Shown here piece after piece: positions 50,350 to 59,703 of a stretch of DNA of 64,000 nt. The notes below the pieces were generated by a model that searched no databases, was not told where the DNA came from, and worked only from the letters and a program-made list of their open reading frames with translations. Source of the stretch: Flagellimonas sp. S3867 (GTDB lineage Bacteria > Bacteroidota > Bacteroidia > Flavobacteriales > Flavobacteriaceae); NCBI RefSeq assembly GCF_014698935.1, contig NZ_JACVMN010000004.1, positions 1 to 64,000 on the forward strand. The letters are read 5' to 3'. How positions within the stretch are numbered: position 1 is the first letter of the stretch; every line of letters begins with the position of its first letter. The position numbers were made by a program, and so were the translations under genes.

Positions 50350-52305
50350 ATGAAAAAAGTCCATTATTTATTTTTTGCACTTGCAGGCGTTTCGCTGCTC
50401 TTTACAAGTTGCAATCAAAGCAAAAGCTCCAGCGGTGCATTGGCTTCAAGTGCAGCAGAAAAGGTATATGTGGCACCTGGAGAGCACGATGATTACTACG
50501 CCTTCATTTCTGGAGGGTTCAGTGGCCAAATGTCCGTATATGGTCTTCCATCGGGTCGTTTGTTCAAGGTAATTCCGGTTTTCTCGCAAGATGCTGAAAA
50601 AGCTTGGGGATACAATGAAGAGACCAAGCCCATGTTAAATACTTCCCATGGGTTTGTACCTTGGGATGATTCGCACCACCCTGATATTTCCCAAACCAAT
50701 GGTGAAATTGACGGCCGTTATGTTTTCATCAATGGAAATAATACACCAAGGATAGCTAAAATAGATTTGAGTGTATTTGAAACTACCGAGATTATTGAGA
50801 TTCCTAACAGTGCAGGTAACCATAGCTCCGCTTTTGTAACTGAAAATACTGAGTATGTTGTTGCAGGAACACGTTTTTCCGTTCCAATTCCGCAACAGGA
50901 TATTTCCATAAAAGAGTACAAAGGCAACTTTAAAGGATCTCTTTCCTTTATTAGCGTTGACCCTGAGGATGGTGGAATGGATCTATCCTTCCAAATATTG
51001 ATGCCTGGATTCGATTATGATTTGGCACACCCAGGTAGAGGTGCTTCACACGGTTGGATGTTCTTCTCGACCTACAACTCAGAAGAATCTCATACGTTGA
51101 TGGAAGTTAACGCTTCACAAAACGATAAGGATTTTATCGCCGCCGTGAACTGGAAAAAAGCCGAAGAGTACATCAAAGAAGGAAAGTTCACTACCATGCC
51201 GGCCAATTATGCGCACAATGTTTACGATGAGCATACCCATACAGCTACCTCTACCATGAAAAAAGAGGTTCGTATACTCGATGCTTCAACCCTACCCGGT
51301 TTGGTATATCTTTTACCTACGCCTAAATCTCCACACGGATGCGATGTTAATCCAACAGGAGAATACATTGTAGGTAATGGAAAACTTTCATCCGATTTAA
51401 CAGTGCATTCCTTTAAGAAAATGATAGATGCTATTGAGAATGAAAAATTTGAAGGAGAAGCATATGGAATCCCCATTCTAAGTTTTGAAGATGTTTTGGC
51501 CGGAACGGTTAAACAAGCAGGTCTTGGTCCATTGCATACCGAGTTTGATGGAAAAGGAAACGGATATACCACCTTCTTTATCTCTTCCGAAGTTGTAAAA
51601 TGGAAAGTAGGGACATGGGAAGTGGTCGACAGACAGCCTTGCTACTATTCCGTGGGTCACTTGATGATTCCTGGTGGTAACTCTAGAAAGCCATACGGCA
51701 AATACGCTGTGGCCATGAACAAGATCACAAAAGACCGATATCTGCCAACCGGGCCAGAAGTAACACAATCTGCCCAGTTATATGACATTTCGGGTGAGAA
51801 AATGGAATTGCTGCTGGATTTTCCAACAGTAGGTGAACCACACTACGCTGCTGGTATTCCAGCCGAGTTGATCAAACCAAATTCCAAGAAAATATACAAC
51901 CTAACGGAGAACAAGCACAAATATGCTACAACATCTGATGCCAATGTAAAGGTGGAACGAGATGGAAACGAAGTTCATATATATATGACCATGATCAGGA
52001 GTCACTTTAATCCGGATAATATTGAAGGAATCAAGGTGGGTGACAAGGTGTATTTCCATGTAACCAATTTGGAGCAAGATTATGACGTACCCCATGGGGT
52101 AAGCATGATCGGTGCGAACACCTCAGAGTTGTTGATCATGCCCGGACAGACCGAAACCTTTGTTTGGGAACCTAAACAGGTGGGTGTTTGGCCCTTCTAT
52201 TGTACCGATTTCTGTTCAGCTTTGCATCAAGAAATGCAAGGTTATGTCAGGGTTTCTCCCGCCAGTTCAGATATTGATTTGACTTGGTCGTTGGGTGAAG
52301 ACTGA
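50350..52305 (+). CDS. nosZ: Sec-type (clade II) nitrous oxide reductase
   Basis: 651 residues. The signal is of lipoprotein type (FALAGVSLLFTSC), not Tat, which defines the clade II, Sec-dependent form. The N-terminal seven-bladed propeller holds the CuZ histidines (DDSHHPDIS, HPGRGASHGW, NVYDEHTHTA, SPHGCDVNPTGEY, GPLHTEFDGKGNGYTTFFISSEVVKW, GEPHYA). The C-terminal cupredoxin has CuA ligands VPHGVSMIGAN and CTDFCSALHQEM. It reduces N2O to N2 in the periplasm, receiving electrons from cytochrome c. A strong hairpin follows 38 bases past its stop. Confidence 0.96.
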   Translation: MKKVHYLFFALAGVSLLFTSCNQSKSSSGALASSAAEKVYVAPGEHDDYYAFISGGFSGQMSVYGLPSGRLFKVIPVFSQDAEKAWGYNEETKPMLNTSHGFVPWDDSHHPDISQTNGEIDGRYVFINGNNTPRIAKIDLSVFETTEIIEIPNSAGNHSSAFVTENTEYVVAGTRFSVPIPQQDISIKEYKGNFKGSLSFISVDPEDGGMDLSFQILMPGFDYDLAHPGRGASHGWMFFSTYNSEESHTLMEVNASQNDKDFIAAVNWKKAEEYIKEGKFTTMPANYAHNVYDEHTHTATSTMKKEVRILDASTLPGLVYLLPTPKSPHGCDVNPTGEYIVGNGKLSSDLTVHSFKKMIDAIENEKFEGEAYGIPILSFEDVLAGTVKQAGLGPLHTEFDGKGNGYTTFFISSEVVKWKVGTWEVVDRQPCYYSVGHLMIPGGNSRKPYGKYAVAMNKITKDRYLPTGPEVTQSAQLYDISGEKMELLLDFPTVGEPHYAAGIPAELIKPNSKKIYNLTENKHKYATTSDANVKVERDGNEVHIYMTMIRSHFNPDNIEGIKVGDKVYFHVTNLEQDYDVPHGVSMIGANTSELLIMPGQTETFVWEPKQVGVWPFYCTDFCSALHQEMQGYVRVSPASSDIDLTWSLGED

Positions 52306-52343
52306 CGCAATAATTCCAAAATTGTTGGATTCTAATTTGGATA

Positions 52344-52367
52344 AGCGGGAGGATTGCTCCTCCCGCT
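52344..52367 (+). other. Perfect 10-bp intercistronic hairpin after nosZ
   Basis: AGCGGGAGGA / TCCTCCCGCT with a TTGC loop and no T tract (GATTAAAACC follows). It is positioned between nosZ and the downstream accessory genes and may stabilise the nosZ mRNA 3' end or partially terminate it. Confidence 0.7.
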
Positions 52368-52392
52368 GATTAAAACCTTAGCGTGTAATAAA

Positions 52393-52992
52393 ATGAAAAA
52401 GAACTCAAAAGTTATAATGTTTATCGCCGTGTTATTGCCCTTGCTCCTCTTTGTTTTCCCGCTGTGGAAAATAACCCTGGAGGCTCCGCAATATCCTACC
52501 CCATTGGGAATGTATATTCATATCAATGATTTTTCTGATGCCAACCCTCATGACATCAAAAACATAAACTTGATGAATCATTATGTGGGCATGAAATACA
52601 TTCCAGACGCCATACCCGAGTTTAAGATTTTTCCGATTGGGATTATATCCACAACTATTATTGGATTGTTAATTGCCTTTAAGGCAAATTACCGCTGGTA
52701 CCTTTATTGGTTTATTCTGATGGTGTTATTAAGTACTGCCGGATTATACGATTTCTATCTGTGGGAACATGATTACGGACATGACCTTGATCCAAAAGCC
52801 ATTATGAAGTTTACAAATCCAGATGGTTCTGTAATGGGCTTTCAACCTCCCTTATTTGGATCCAAGGACATTTTGAACTTTAAAGCACATTCCTACCCCC
52901 AATTAGGAGCCTTTAGTCTTGGCATTGGTATGGGACTATCCCTTTTCGCCTTTATCCTTGGAAAAAAAGAACATAAAAAATCCCAAGCATGA
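52393..52992 (+). CDS. Nos-cluster inner-membrane protein (NosB-like)
   Basis: 199 residues from ATG 52,393. Four hydrophobic segments (VIMFIAVLLPLLLFVFPLW, IFPIGIISTTIIGLLIAF, WYLYWFILMVLLSTAGLYDFYL, and LGAFSLGIGMGLSLFAFILG) and a periplasmic loop with LWEHDYGHDLDPKA. Proteins of this layout follow nosZ in clade II clusters of Bacteroidota and are often annotated as hypothetical; NosB is the nearest name I can offer. The ATGA overlap with nosL indicates translational coupling. Confidence 0.75.
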   Translation: MKKNSKVIMFIAVLLPLLLFVFPLWKITLEAPQYPTPLGMYIHINDFSDANPHDIKNINLMNHYVGMKYIPDAIPEFKIFPIGIISTTIIGLLIAFKANYRWYLYWFILMVLLSTAGLYDFYLWEHDYGHDLDPKAIMKFTNPDGSVMGFQPPLFGSKDILNFKAHSYPQLGAFSLGIGMGLSLFAFILGKKEHKKSQA

Positions 52993-53432
52993 AAACTCTA
53001 GGCGGAATTCATTTACTTCCCATTGTTTTAATCGCAGTCTTGAGCAGTTGCACGGCAAAACCTCAGCAAATAGTTTATGGAACCGATGGATGTCATTTTT
53101 GTAGAATGACGATTGTTGACCAGCAACACGCTGCACAAATTGTGACCACAAAAGGAAAAGCATTCAAGTTTGATGCTATCGAGTGTATGGTAAACCACTT
53201 AAAGGAGGTGGATGCTAACAGTATCGCAATGTATCTCTGTAATTACTATACGGAGCCTGGGAAATTAATGGATGCCACTGAGGCAACTTTCCTGATTAGT
53301 GACGGAATTCCAAGTCCTATGGGTGAATTTTTAACTGCATTCGATACAAAAACCGATGCAGAGCTGGAAAAAAGCAAACATGGAGGCAACCTTTTTACAT
53401 GGGACGAACTTTTGATTGAATTGAACCAATAA
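52989..53432 (+). CDS. nosL: NosL-family copper chaperone lipoprotein
   Basis: 147 residues. Lipoprotein signal (LIAVLSSC). CHFCRMTIVDQQHAAQIVTTKGKAFKFDAIECMVNHL is the NosL core: a C-x-x-C-R-M site for Cu(I) and the FD-AIEC segment; SPMGEFLTAF follows. NosL delivers copper for the CuZ centre of NosZ. A second, fused NosL-like domain occurs two genes on. Confidence 0.93.
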   Translation: MKTLGGIHLLPIVLIAVLSSCTAKPQQIVYGTDGCHFCRMTIVDQQHAAQIVTTKGKAFKFDAIECMVNHLKEVDANSIAMYLCNYYTEPGKLMDATEATFLISDGIPSPMGEFLTAFDTKTDAELEKSKHGGNLFTWDELLIELNQ

Positions 53433-53440
53433 ATCCTTTT

Positions 53441-53740
53441 ATGCCAATGTACACCATAAACAACCAAATAAAAGAGCAAGAACCCGATGGATTACAGGTT
53501 GCTTCGTTTGTTAAAACAGATGCTCTTGAAATTTTGACCATCAGTTTGGAAAAGGACGCCACATTTCCCAATCACACTTCTCCAAAAGATGCTCAATTGA
53601 TTGTTTTGGAAGGAGATATTGATTTTCATATCAATCAAAAAAAATACAATCTCGCAACTTATCAACATTTCAACTTTCCTGCGGATGAAGAACATTGGGT
53701 AAAAGCAAACGAAAATTCCAAGTTTTTAATCATACGATAA
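53441..53740 (+). CDS. Small cupin-domain protein
   Basis: 99 residues, one cupin barrel: LEILTISLEKDATFPNHTSPKDAQLIVLEGDIDFHINQKKYNLATYQHFNFPADEEHWVKANENSKFLIIR. The usual metal ligands are reduced to His in PNHTS and HFN/HW, so metal binding is uncertain. No signal peptide, so it is likely cytoplasmic. It lies 8 bases from nosL and 7 from the NosL-barrel gene, thus within the nos operon. Possibly a redox or metal sensor of the cluster. Confidence 0.8.
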   Translation: MPMYTINNQIKEQEPDGLQVASFVKTDALEILTISLEKDATFPNHTSPKDAQLIVLEGDIDFHINQKKYNLATYQHFNFPADEEHWVKANENSKFLIIR

Positions 53741-53747
53741 CAGCAGA

Positions 53748-55136
53748 ATGAAACCTCCAATAACAGTTTTTACACTCTTCCTATGCCTAATTTTCACTGG
53801 ACTCACAGCGCAGACCTATAAACAATGTGCCCACTGCAAAATGGATGTAAAGAACATTAAATTTCAGGCGAAAGCGGCAAAAAACGGTGGTAAAACCTAT
53901 CATTTCGATGCTATCGAATGTTTGGTCAATTACCTTAAAACCAAAGAAGAAGGGGATTTTAACCAACTATGGGTAACCGATTACAATACCGAAAAATATA
54001 TTGAAGCGGCTTCTGCCTATTTTCTAAAAAGTAAGTCCCTTCCAAGTCCAATGGGGGCAAATTTATCAGCATATTCCAGTGAGAAAGATGCAAAAGCTGG
54101 CCAAAAGACCGATGAAGATGAGGTAATGGATTGGGGCACTCTCAAAAAACAATTCGTTTCGTCAAATTTTGGAGCTGTTGACCATTCGCATCATCATCAT
54201 GGACCTGGTTCCTATGCGCCAAGCGGAATAATGGGCGATCATTTACACGCGAAAGGTGGTTTTATGGTTTCACTCCGCTACATGAAAATGGCCATGAGCG
54301 GAAATCGTGAAGGTTCCAATGAAATTTCAGACGAAGAAATCTACCAAAGGTTCATGGTAGCCCCTCAAGAAATGACCATGCAAATGTATATGTTGGGAGT
54401 TATGTACGGGGTTTCTGATAAGCTAACCCTTATGCTTATGCAGAATTTTGTCAAAAAAGATATGGACCTTACCGCCCGAATGATGATGAACAATATGCCA
54501 ATGCTCAGGGATTTTTCAACTTCATCCGATGGTCTTGGAGATTTAAAACTGGGGCTACTATATAGCATTATGTCGACTGAAAAGCTATCTTTTCACTTGA
54601 ATACAAAATTCAATATTCCCATTGGTGATATAGAAAATAGGGATGCAACACCAATGATGGCCAACGCCAAACTACCTTACACCATGCAACTAGGTTCCGG
54701 AACGTTTGATATAACCTTCGGAGGCACATTGAAGGGAAATCATGGTGATTTTTCATGGGGAATACAACAATTGAATACCTTTAGAACAGGAACAAATAAT
54801 GAAGGGTACCGTTTTGGTAATCTATATGAGCTGAACTCCTGGGCAGGGTATGCACTTTCCAACAATGTTGGTGCTACCATTCGATTGACCGGTAGTAAAG
54901 AAAACGAGATAAAAGGCATGGATTCGGAATTGAATCCGATGATGGTGACAACCGCCGACACTAATAATTATGGAGGCGAACGCATTTGGGGAGGAGCTGG
55001 ATTCAATATTGGTCTTGCAAAAAATAAGCTTGTACTTGGTGCTGAAATAAGTTTTCCATTATATCAAAATTTTAATGGAATCTTCATGGATTCAGATCAT
55101 ACGCTGAATACTTGTGCCAAATACACCATTTTTTAA
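53748..55136 (+). CDS. NosL-like domain fused to an outer-membrane beta-barrel
   Basis: 462 residues. Signal peptide (FTLFLCLIFTGLTAQ). Residues about 25-135 are a second NosL-like domain (CAHCKMDVKNIKFQAKAAKNGG, then YHFDAIECLVNYL, SPMGANLSAY). A His cluster (HSHHHHGPG) follows, then a Met-rich beta-barrel from about 165 (MVSLRYMKMAMSGNREG, EMTMQMYMLGVMYGVSDKLTLMLMQNF, ARMMMNNMPM, ending CAKYTIF) like the copper-linked outer-membrane transporter family. The fusion suggests copper is taken across the outer membrane and handed straight to the NosL domain for NosZ. It lies between cupin and nosD. Confidence 0.85.
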   Translation: MKPPITVFTLFLCLIFTGLTAQTYKQCAHCKMDVKNIKFQAKAAKNGGKTYHFDAIECLVNYLKTKEEGDFNQLWVTDYNTEKYIEAASAYFLKSKSLPSPMGANLSAYSSEKDAKAGQKTDEDEVMDWGTLKKQFVSSNFGAVDHSHHHHGPGSYAPSGIMGDHLHAKGGFMVSLRYMKMAMSGNREGSNEISDEEIYQRFMVAPQEMTMQMYMLGVMYGVSDKLTLMLMQNFVKKDMDLTARMMMNNMPMLRDFSTSSDGLGDLKLGLLYSIMSTEKLSFHLNTKFNIPIGDIENRDATPMMANAKLPYTMQLGSGTFDITFGGTLKGNHGDFSWGIQQLNTFRTGTNNEGYRFGNLYELNSWAGYALSNNVGATIRLTGSKENEIKGMDSELNPMMVTTADTNNYGGERIWGGAGFNIGLAKNKLVLGAEISFPLYQNFNGIFMDSDHTLNTCAKYTIF

Positions 55137-55140
55137 AAGC

Positions 55141-56382
55141 ATGATGCAGAGCAAACACAAACTCACTTTTATATTGCTATTTGTCATACTATCCTTTGCA
55201 AACGCAAAGACCATCCAGGTTTGTGCTGATTGTGAAGTAAACACCATTAAAAAAGGTATTGCACTTGCCGCAGATTTTGACACCCTGCTAATTAAAAAAG
55301 GCACCTACAACGAATTCAATATTAGGGTGAACAAGCCCTTGACCATTATAGGTGAAAATTATCCCATTATAGACGGTAAGGATCAAGGTGAAATTATTAC
55401 CGTTGTCTCGGACAATGTTACCATAGATGGGTTGTTCATCATAAATGTGGGTACAAGCTATACCGAAGATTATGCCGCTATTCGGGTGGTAAAAAGCAAA
55501 AACTTCCTTATTCAAAATGTGGTTTTGGAAAAGCTTTTTTTTGGCATTTATCTTGAAAAATCCAGTTACGGAAGGGTATATCATAACAAAATCATTGGGG
55601 ATGCCGTAGAGGAGTTCAACTCTGGAAACGGGATTCAGTTATGGTACAGCAAGCATATTGAAGTAGAACAAAACATTGTTCAACACGTTCGCGATGGTAT
55701 TTATCTGGAATTTTCTGATGATATTTTGATCAAGAACAATAGCAGTACCAATAATGTGCGCTACGGACTGCACTTTATGTTTTCCAATAACGATATATAC
55801 GAAAACAATGTTTTTGAAAATAATGGCTCCGGAGTTGCCGTAATGTTCTCCAAAGAAATCGTGATGCGCAACAATACATTTCGAAAAAATTGGGGGTCTG
55901 CTTCCTTCGGAATGTTGCTGAAAGAAATAAACGATGCCGAAATAACGGGAAACACTTTTGAAGAAAACACCGTAGGCATCAGCATAGAAGGATCAAACCG
56001 AATTAAATATTTGAACAATAATTTTTTAAACAATGGCTGGGCCCTAAAAGTTAGGGGCGCATGCTATGGAAACACCTTTTCCGCCAATAATTTTTTGCAC
56101 AATTCCTTTGATGTTTCCTATAACAGTAAACTCAACGATAACATTTTTAAGGGAAATTATTGGAGTAAGTACACCGGTTATGATCTAGATAAAGATGGAA
56201 CCGGAGATGTGCCATACAGACCAGTTAAACTTTTTTCCTATATCGTAAACCGAACCCCGGAGACCATTGTGCTGCTACGAAGTCTTTTTATGGACATCAT
56301 AGACTTTTCAGAGAAAGTTTCTCCAGTTTTCACACCCGATAAACTTTTGGATGCCACCCCTTTAATGAAACAAATACAATGA
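55141..56382 (+). CDS. nosD: Periplasmic NosD, beta-helix maturation protein
   Basis: 413 residues from ATG 55,141 (a longer in-frame start at 55,114 overlaps the preceding gene and is less likely). Signal peptide (LTFILLFVILSFANA). The bulk is a right-handed beta-helix of NosD/CASH type with repeats such as GIYLEKSSYGRVYHNKI, GIQLWYSKHIEVEQNIVQHVRDGIYLEFSDDILIKNNSSTNN. It works with the NosF/NosY ABC transporter to assemble the CuZ sulfide-containing centre. It overlaps nosF by four bases. Confidence 0.94.
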   Translation: MMQSKHKLTFILLFVILSFANAKTIQVCADCEVNTIKKGIALAADFDTLLIKKGTYNEFNIRVNKPLTIIGENYPIIDGKDQGEIITVVSDNVTIDGLFIINVGTSYTEDYAAIRVVKSKNFLIQNVVLEKLFFGIYLEKSSYGRVYHNKIIGDAVEEFNSGNGIQLWYSKHIEVEQNIVQHVRDGIYLEFSDDILIKNNSSTNNVRYGLHFMFSNNDIYENNVFENNGSGVAVMFSKEIVMRNNTFRKNWGSASFGMLLKEINDAEITGNTFEENTVGISIEGSNRIKYLNNNFLNNGWALKVRGACYGNTFSANNFLHNSFDVSYNSKLNDNIFKGNYWSKYTGYDLDKDGTGDVPYRPVKLFSYIVNRTPETIVLLRSLFMDIIDFSEKVSPVFTPDKLLDATPLMKQIQ

Positions 56383-57089
56383 TACAAATAGATAACCTTT
56401 GCAAACGATTTGGAAAAAACGAAGTGCTTCGTAACCTAGACCTTACCATAGAACCCAAGGGAATTGTGGCCATTTTAGGCCCAAATGGTTCGGGCAAGAC
56501 AACCTTGATAAAATCAATTTTGGGTATGGTGATTCCAAATCAGGGAACCATTACAATCTCAGGGGAAAATATCCGAAACAAATGGAAATATCTCAGAGAT
56601 ATCGAATATCTCCCTCAAATCGCAAATTTTCCAAACAATCTTAAAGTTCGGGAACTCATTCGAATGATCAAAGATTTGCACCAACAACCCTCCAAAGAAG
56701 AAAAATTGATTGCCCTCTTTGGTCTAGAGCCATTCTTGGACAAGAAACTTTCAACCCTTTCCGGTGGAACCAAACAAAAAGTGAACATCGTTATGACCTT
56801 TATGTTCGATGGTCCACTAATAATTCTTGACGAACCCACAACCGGACTAGATCCTGCGGCCTTAATTCAGCTTAAACAATTGATTCAGGAAGAAAAATCA
56901 AACGGAAAAACCATTTTGGTCACCTCCCACATTATGCAATTTGTAGAAGAAGTTGCGGACGAGGTGGTTTACTTATTGGAAGGAAAGATTTACTTTAAGG
57001 GCAGTATTGACCAACTCAAGAAAATGACCAATCAAACCAATGTTGAACATGCCATTGCGGCAATAGCCTCTGAAAACGTCCATGCTTAA
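56379..57089 (+). CDS. nosF: NosF ABC-type ATPase
   Basis: 236 residues. Walker A GPNGSGKTTL, signature LSGGTKQKV, Walker B LIILDEPTTGLDP and switch His (VTSHIMQF) are all present and in order. It powers the NosFY transporter, thought to supply a sulfur species to NosD for the copper-sulfide centre. It overlaps nosD by 4 and nosY by 8 bases. Confidence 0.95.
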   Translation: MIQIDNLCKRFGKNEVLRNLDLTIEPKGIVAILGPNGSGKTTLIKSILGMVIPNQGTITISGENIRNKWKYLRDIEYLPQIANFPNNLKVRELIRMIKDLHQQPSKEEKLIALFGLEPFLDKKLSTLSGGTKQKVNIVMTFMFDGPLIILDEPTTGLDPAALIQLKQLIQEEKSNGKTILVTSHIMQFVEEVADEVVYLLEGKIYFKGSIDQLKKMTNQTNVEHAIAAIASENVHA

Positions 57090-57864
57090 AATACTAAAAT
57101 ACAGTTTTTACGACCTCATTCGAAGTAGATGGAGCTACGTTTATTTTTTGTTCTACTTAGCGCTCGGATTTGTACTACTTTTTTTGAACAACGATGTTTC
57201 AAAAGCAGTAATCACCTTGATGAATGTTATCATTGTTTTGGTACCCTTAATTGGTACAATATTCGGGGTCATGTACTATTACAATTCCAGGGAATTCACC
57301 GAACTGCTTTTAGCGCAACCTATTAGGCGAACCTCTATTTTTTTAGGACAATATTTCGGGGTGGCAGGTTCACTTGCCCTTAGTTTGGTTCTAGGACTGG
57401 GCATTCCCTTTGTTATTTATGGATTGTTCCGCAGTGATGCCATTTTTGACTTTACCCTATTATTGGTGACAGGTGCCTTTCTAACATTGATTTTTACCGC
57501 TTTGTCCTTCAACATAGCCCTATCCAACGAGAACAAAATCAAAGGCTTTGGGTATGCCGTTCTCCTTTGGCTCTTCATGGCGGTGATTTATGACGGATTG
57601 TTTTTGATGTCATTAATAGTGTTCGAAGAATACCCACTTGACACTTTTTCCTTGATTGCAACAATGTTGAATCCTATCGATTTATCCCGAACCCTTATTC
57701 TTCTTAAACTTGATATTTCAGCTCTACTAGGATACACTGGTGCAGTTTTCAAGGATTTTTTCGGGACCAACAAAGGACTTTTCATATCCTTAATCATGTT
57801 GGTACTTTGGACAGTGATTCCAGTTTGGCGATTGGTTAGCAAAGCAAAGGCCAAAGATTTTTAA
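57082..57864 (+). CDS. nosY: NosY ABC-type permease
   Basis: 260 residues with six hydrophobic segments (YFLFYLALGFVLLFL, VIIVLVPLIGTIFGVMYYYN, LGQYFGVAGSLALSLVLGLGIPFVIYGLF and so on). It matches the ABC-2-type NosY permease, including the N-terminal amphipathic KYSFYDLIRSRWSYVYF and the NSREFTELLLAQPIRRTSIFLGQ loop. Partner of NosF. Last gene of the nos operon. Confidence 0.94.
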   Translation: MLKILKYSFYDLIRSRWSYVYFLFYLALGFVLLFLNNDVSKAVITLMNVIIVLVPLIGTIFGVMYYYNSREFTELLLAQPIRRTSIFLGQYFGVAGSLALSLVLGLGIPFVIYGLFRSDAIFDFTLLLVTGAFLTLIFTALSFNIALSNENKIKGFGYAVLLWLFMAVIYDGLFLMSLIVFEEYPLDTFSLIATMLNPIDLSRTLILLKLDISALLGYTGAVFKDFFGTNKGLFISLIMLVLWTVIPVWRLVSKAKAKDF

Positions 57865-57982
57865 AACAACCTCCATTCAACATAAAAATTGGGGTTGACT
57901 GTCCTTGTTCTAAAGTTATTAGTCTAGAAGTTCGATTAATTTCCTATTAAATTTTATATTTTGCTGAAGTAATTCAGAGCAA

Positions 57983-59701
57983 ATGCAAATAATTGAATCC
58001 TCCCAAGAGTATGATGTCATCATTGTGGGATCAGGTGCAGGTGGTGGAATGGCCACCAAAATTCTTTCAGAAGCAGGACTTAAGGTTGCCGTTGTAGAAG
58101 CGGGACCGTTCTTTGATCCCGCAGATCCAGACCAAATGACCCAACTTAAATGGCCCTACGAATCACCGAGACGAGGTGCCAGTACAACAAGACCTTTTGG
58201 GGATTTTGATTCCGCCTACGGTGGATGGGATATTGAAGGAGAACCTTATTCCCATTCCGAAGGAACCGATTTCAAATGGTTCCGTTCACGTATGCTGGGT
58301 GGGCGAACCAATCACTGGGGAAGAATCTCCCTGAGATTTGGACCAAAAGATTTCAAAAGAAAAGATCAAGATGGTTTGGGCGACAATTGGCCCATTGGCT
58401 ATGAAGATGTCAAACCCTATTACGACAAGGTCGATAAGCTGATAGGTGTTTTCGGCACCAATGAAGGTCTTCCCAATGATCCTGATGGCTTTTTCTTGCC
58501 CCCTCCAAAACCCAGACTGCATGAGCTTTATTATATAAAAGGTGCCAGAAAATCGAATGTTCCGGTATATCCTTCCCGAATGTCCATGCTTACCAAAAAA
58601 ATAAATAATGAAAGGGGAGTTTGTTTTTATTGCGGTCAATGTTCAAGGGCTTGCCAGGTGTACGCAGATTTCTCGGCCGGTACCTGTCTTATCTTCCCAG
58701 CCCAGAAAAGTGGAGGGCAGATAGATCTTTTTGTGAACAGTATGGTTCGCGAAGTGACCACAAATGATGAAGGCAAAGCTACCGGGGTATCGTATATCAA
58801 CAAAGAAGATAGAAAAGAATATAAACTAAAGGGAAAAGTGGTTGTTTTAGCTGCTTCTGCCTGTAGTTCTGCCCGAATATTGCTGAATTCCAAAAGCAAG
58901 CAACATCCCAACGGATTGGGCAATAGTAGCGATGTAATCGGAAAATACCTGCACGATTCCACAGGAAGCAATCTTATGGGGTTCATCCCTGATTTAATGA
59001 ATCGGGAAACCTATAATGAAGATGGTGTTGGTGGCATGCATGTGTATACCCCATGGTGGTTGGAAAATAAAAATCTCGATTTTCCAAGAGGTTATCATAT
59101 TGAAATGTGGGGCGGTTTGGGCATGCCCAGCTATGGCTTCGGTTTTAATCCAAATGCGATGAACCAATTTTTTGGTTTACCCGTTGGAGGTTATGGCGAT
59201 AATCTTAGAAAAGATGTCAAAAAATATTACGGTTCCACAATCGGTATGGCGGGCAGAGGAGAATCAGTTCCTCAAGAGAGCAACTATTGCGAAATCGATC
59301 AAACCAGAGTGGATGAATATGGCATTCCCGTTTTAAAATTCAATTATGAGTGGACCGAGCATGAGGTAAAACAGGTTAAGCACATGCAGGACACCTTTGA
59401 AGAGATTATCCATAATATGGGTGGTCAAGTAATTGGTGAAAAAGCTGGGAAAGATAAAAATTATGGCATTTTGGCTCCAGGTGAAATTATCCACGAAGTG
59501 GGAACAACGCGCATGGGGGACAATAAGAAAACCTCCGTTGTTAACCAATATCAACAATTGCATGATGTGGACAATGTATTTATTGTCGATGCTGGACCTT
59601 TTGTGTCTCAAGCCGATAAAAACCCGACATGGACCATTTTGGCGTTGGCCTGGAGAGCCTCGGATTACATTGTTGAAGAACTTAAAAAGCAAAACATTTA
59701 G
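57983..59701 (+). CDS. GMC-family flavin oxidoreductase with Cys cluster
   Basis: 572 residues. FAD motif IIVGSGAGGGMATKILSEAGLKVAVVEAGP, GMC signature around RSRMLGGRTNHWGRI, a C-x-x-C-x-x-C-x-x-x-C cluster (CFYCGQCSRAC, about 219-229) typical of the gluconate/glucoside dehydrogenase branch, and a C-terminal GTTRMGDN plus HDVDNVFIVDAGPFVSQADKNPTWTILALAWRASDYI. It oxidises a sugar or alcohol, passing electrons to a partner. The next gene encodes the small subunit (3-base gap). Confidence 0.9.
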   Translation: MQIIESSQEYDVIIVGSGAGGGMATKILSEAGLKVAVVEAGPFFDPADPDQMTQLKWPYESPRRGASTTRPFGDFDSAYGGWDIEGEPYSHSEGTDFKWFRSRMLGGRTNHWGRISLRFGPKDFKRKDQDGLGDNWPIGYEDVKPYYDKVDKLIGVFGTNEGLPNDPDGFFLPPPKPRLHELYYIKGARKSNVPVYPSRMSMLTKKINNERGVCFYCGQCSRACQVYADFSAGTCLIFPAQKSGGQIDLFVNSMVREVTTNDEGKATGVSYINKEDRKEYKLKGKVVVLAASACSSARILLNSKSKQHPNGLGNSSDVIGKYLHDSTGSNLMGFIPDLMNRETYNEDGVGGMHVYTPWWLENKNLDFPRGYHIEMWGGLGMPSYGFGFNPNAMNQFFGLPVGGYGDNLRKDVKKYYGSTIGMAGRGESVPQESNYCEIDQTRVDEYGIPVLKFNYEWTEHEVKQVKHMQDTFEEIIHNMGGQVIGEKAGKDKNYGILAPGEIIHEVGTTRMGDNKKTSVVNQYQQLHDVDNVFIVDAGPFVSQADKNPTWTILALAWRASDYIVEELKKQNI

Positions 59702-59703
59702 CC

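Noticed and set aside
52321..52370. Rho-independent terminator after nosZ
   Set aside because: The hairpin is strong but lacks a T tract, so it is listed as an intercistronic hairpin instead.
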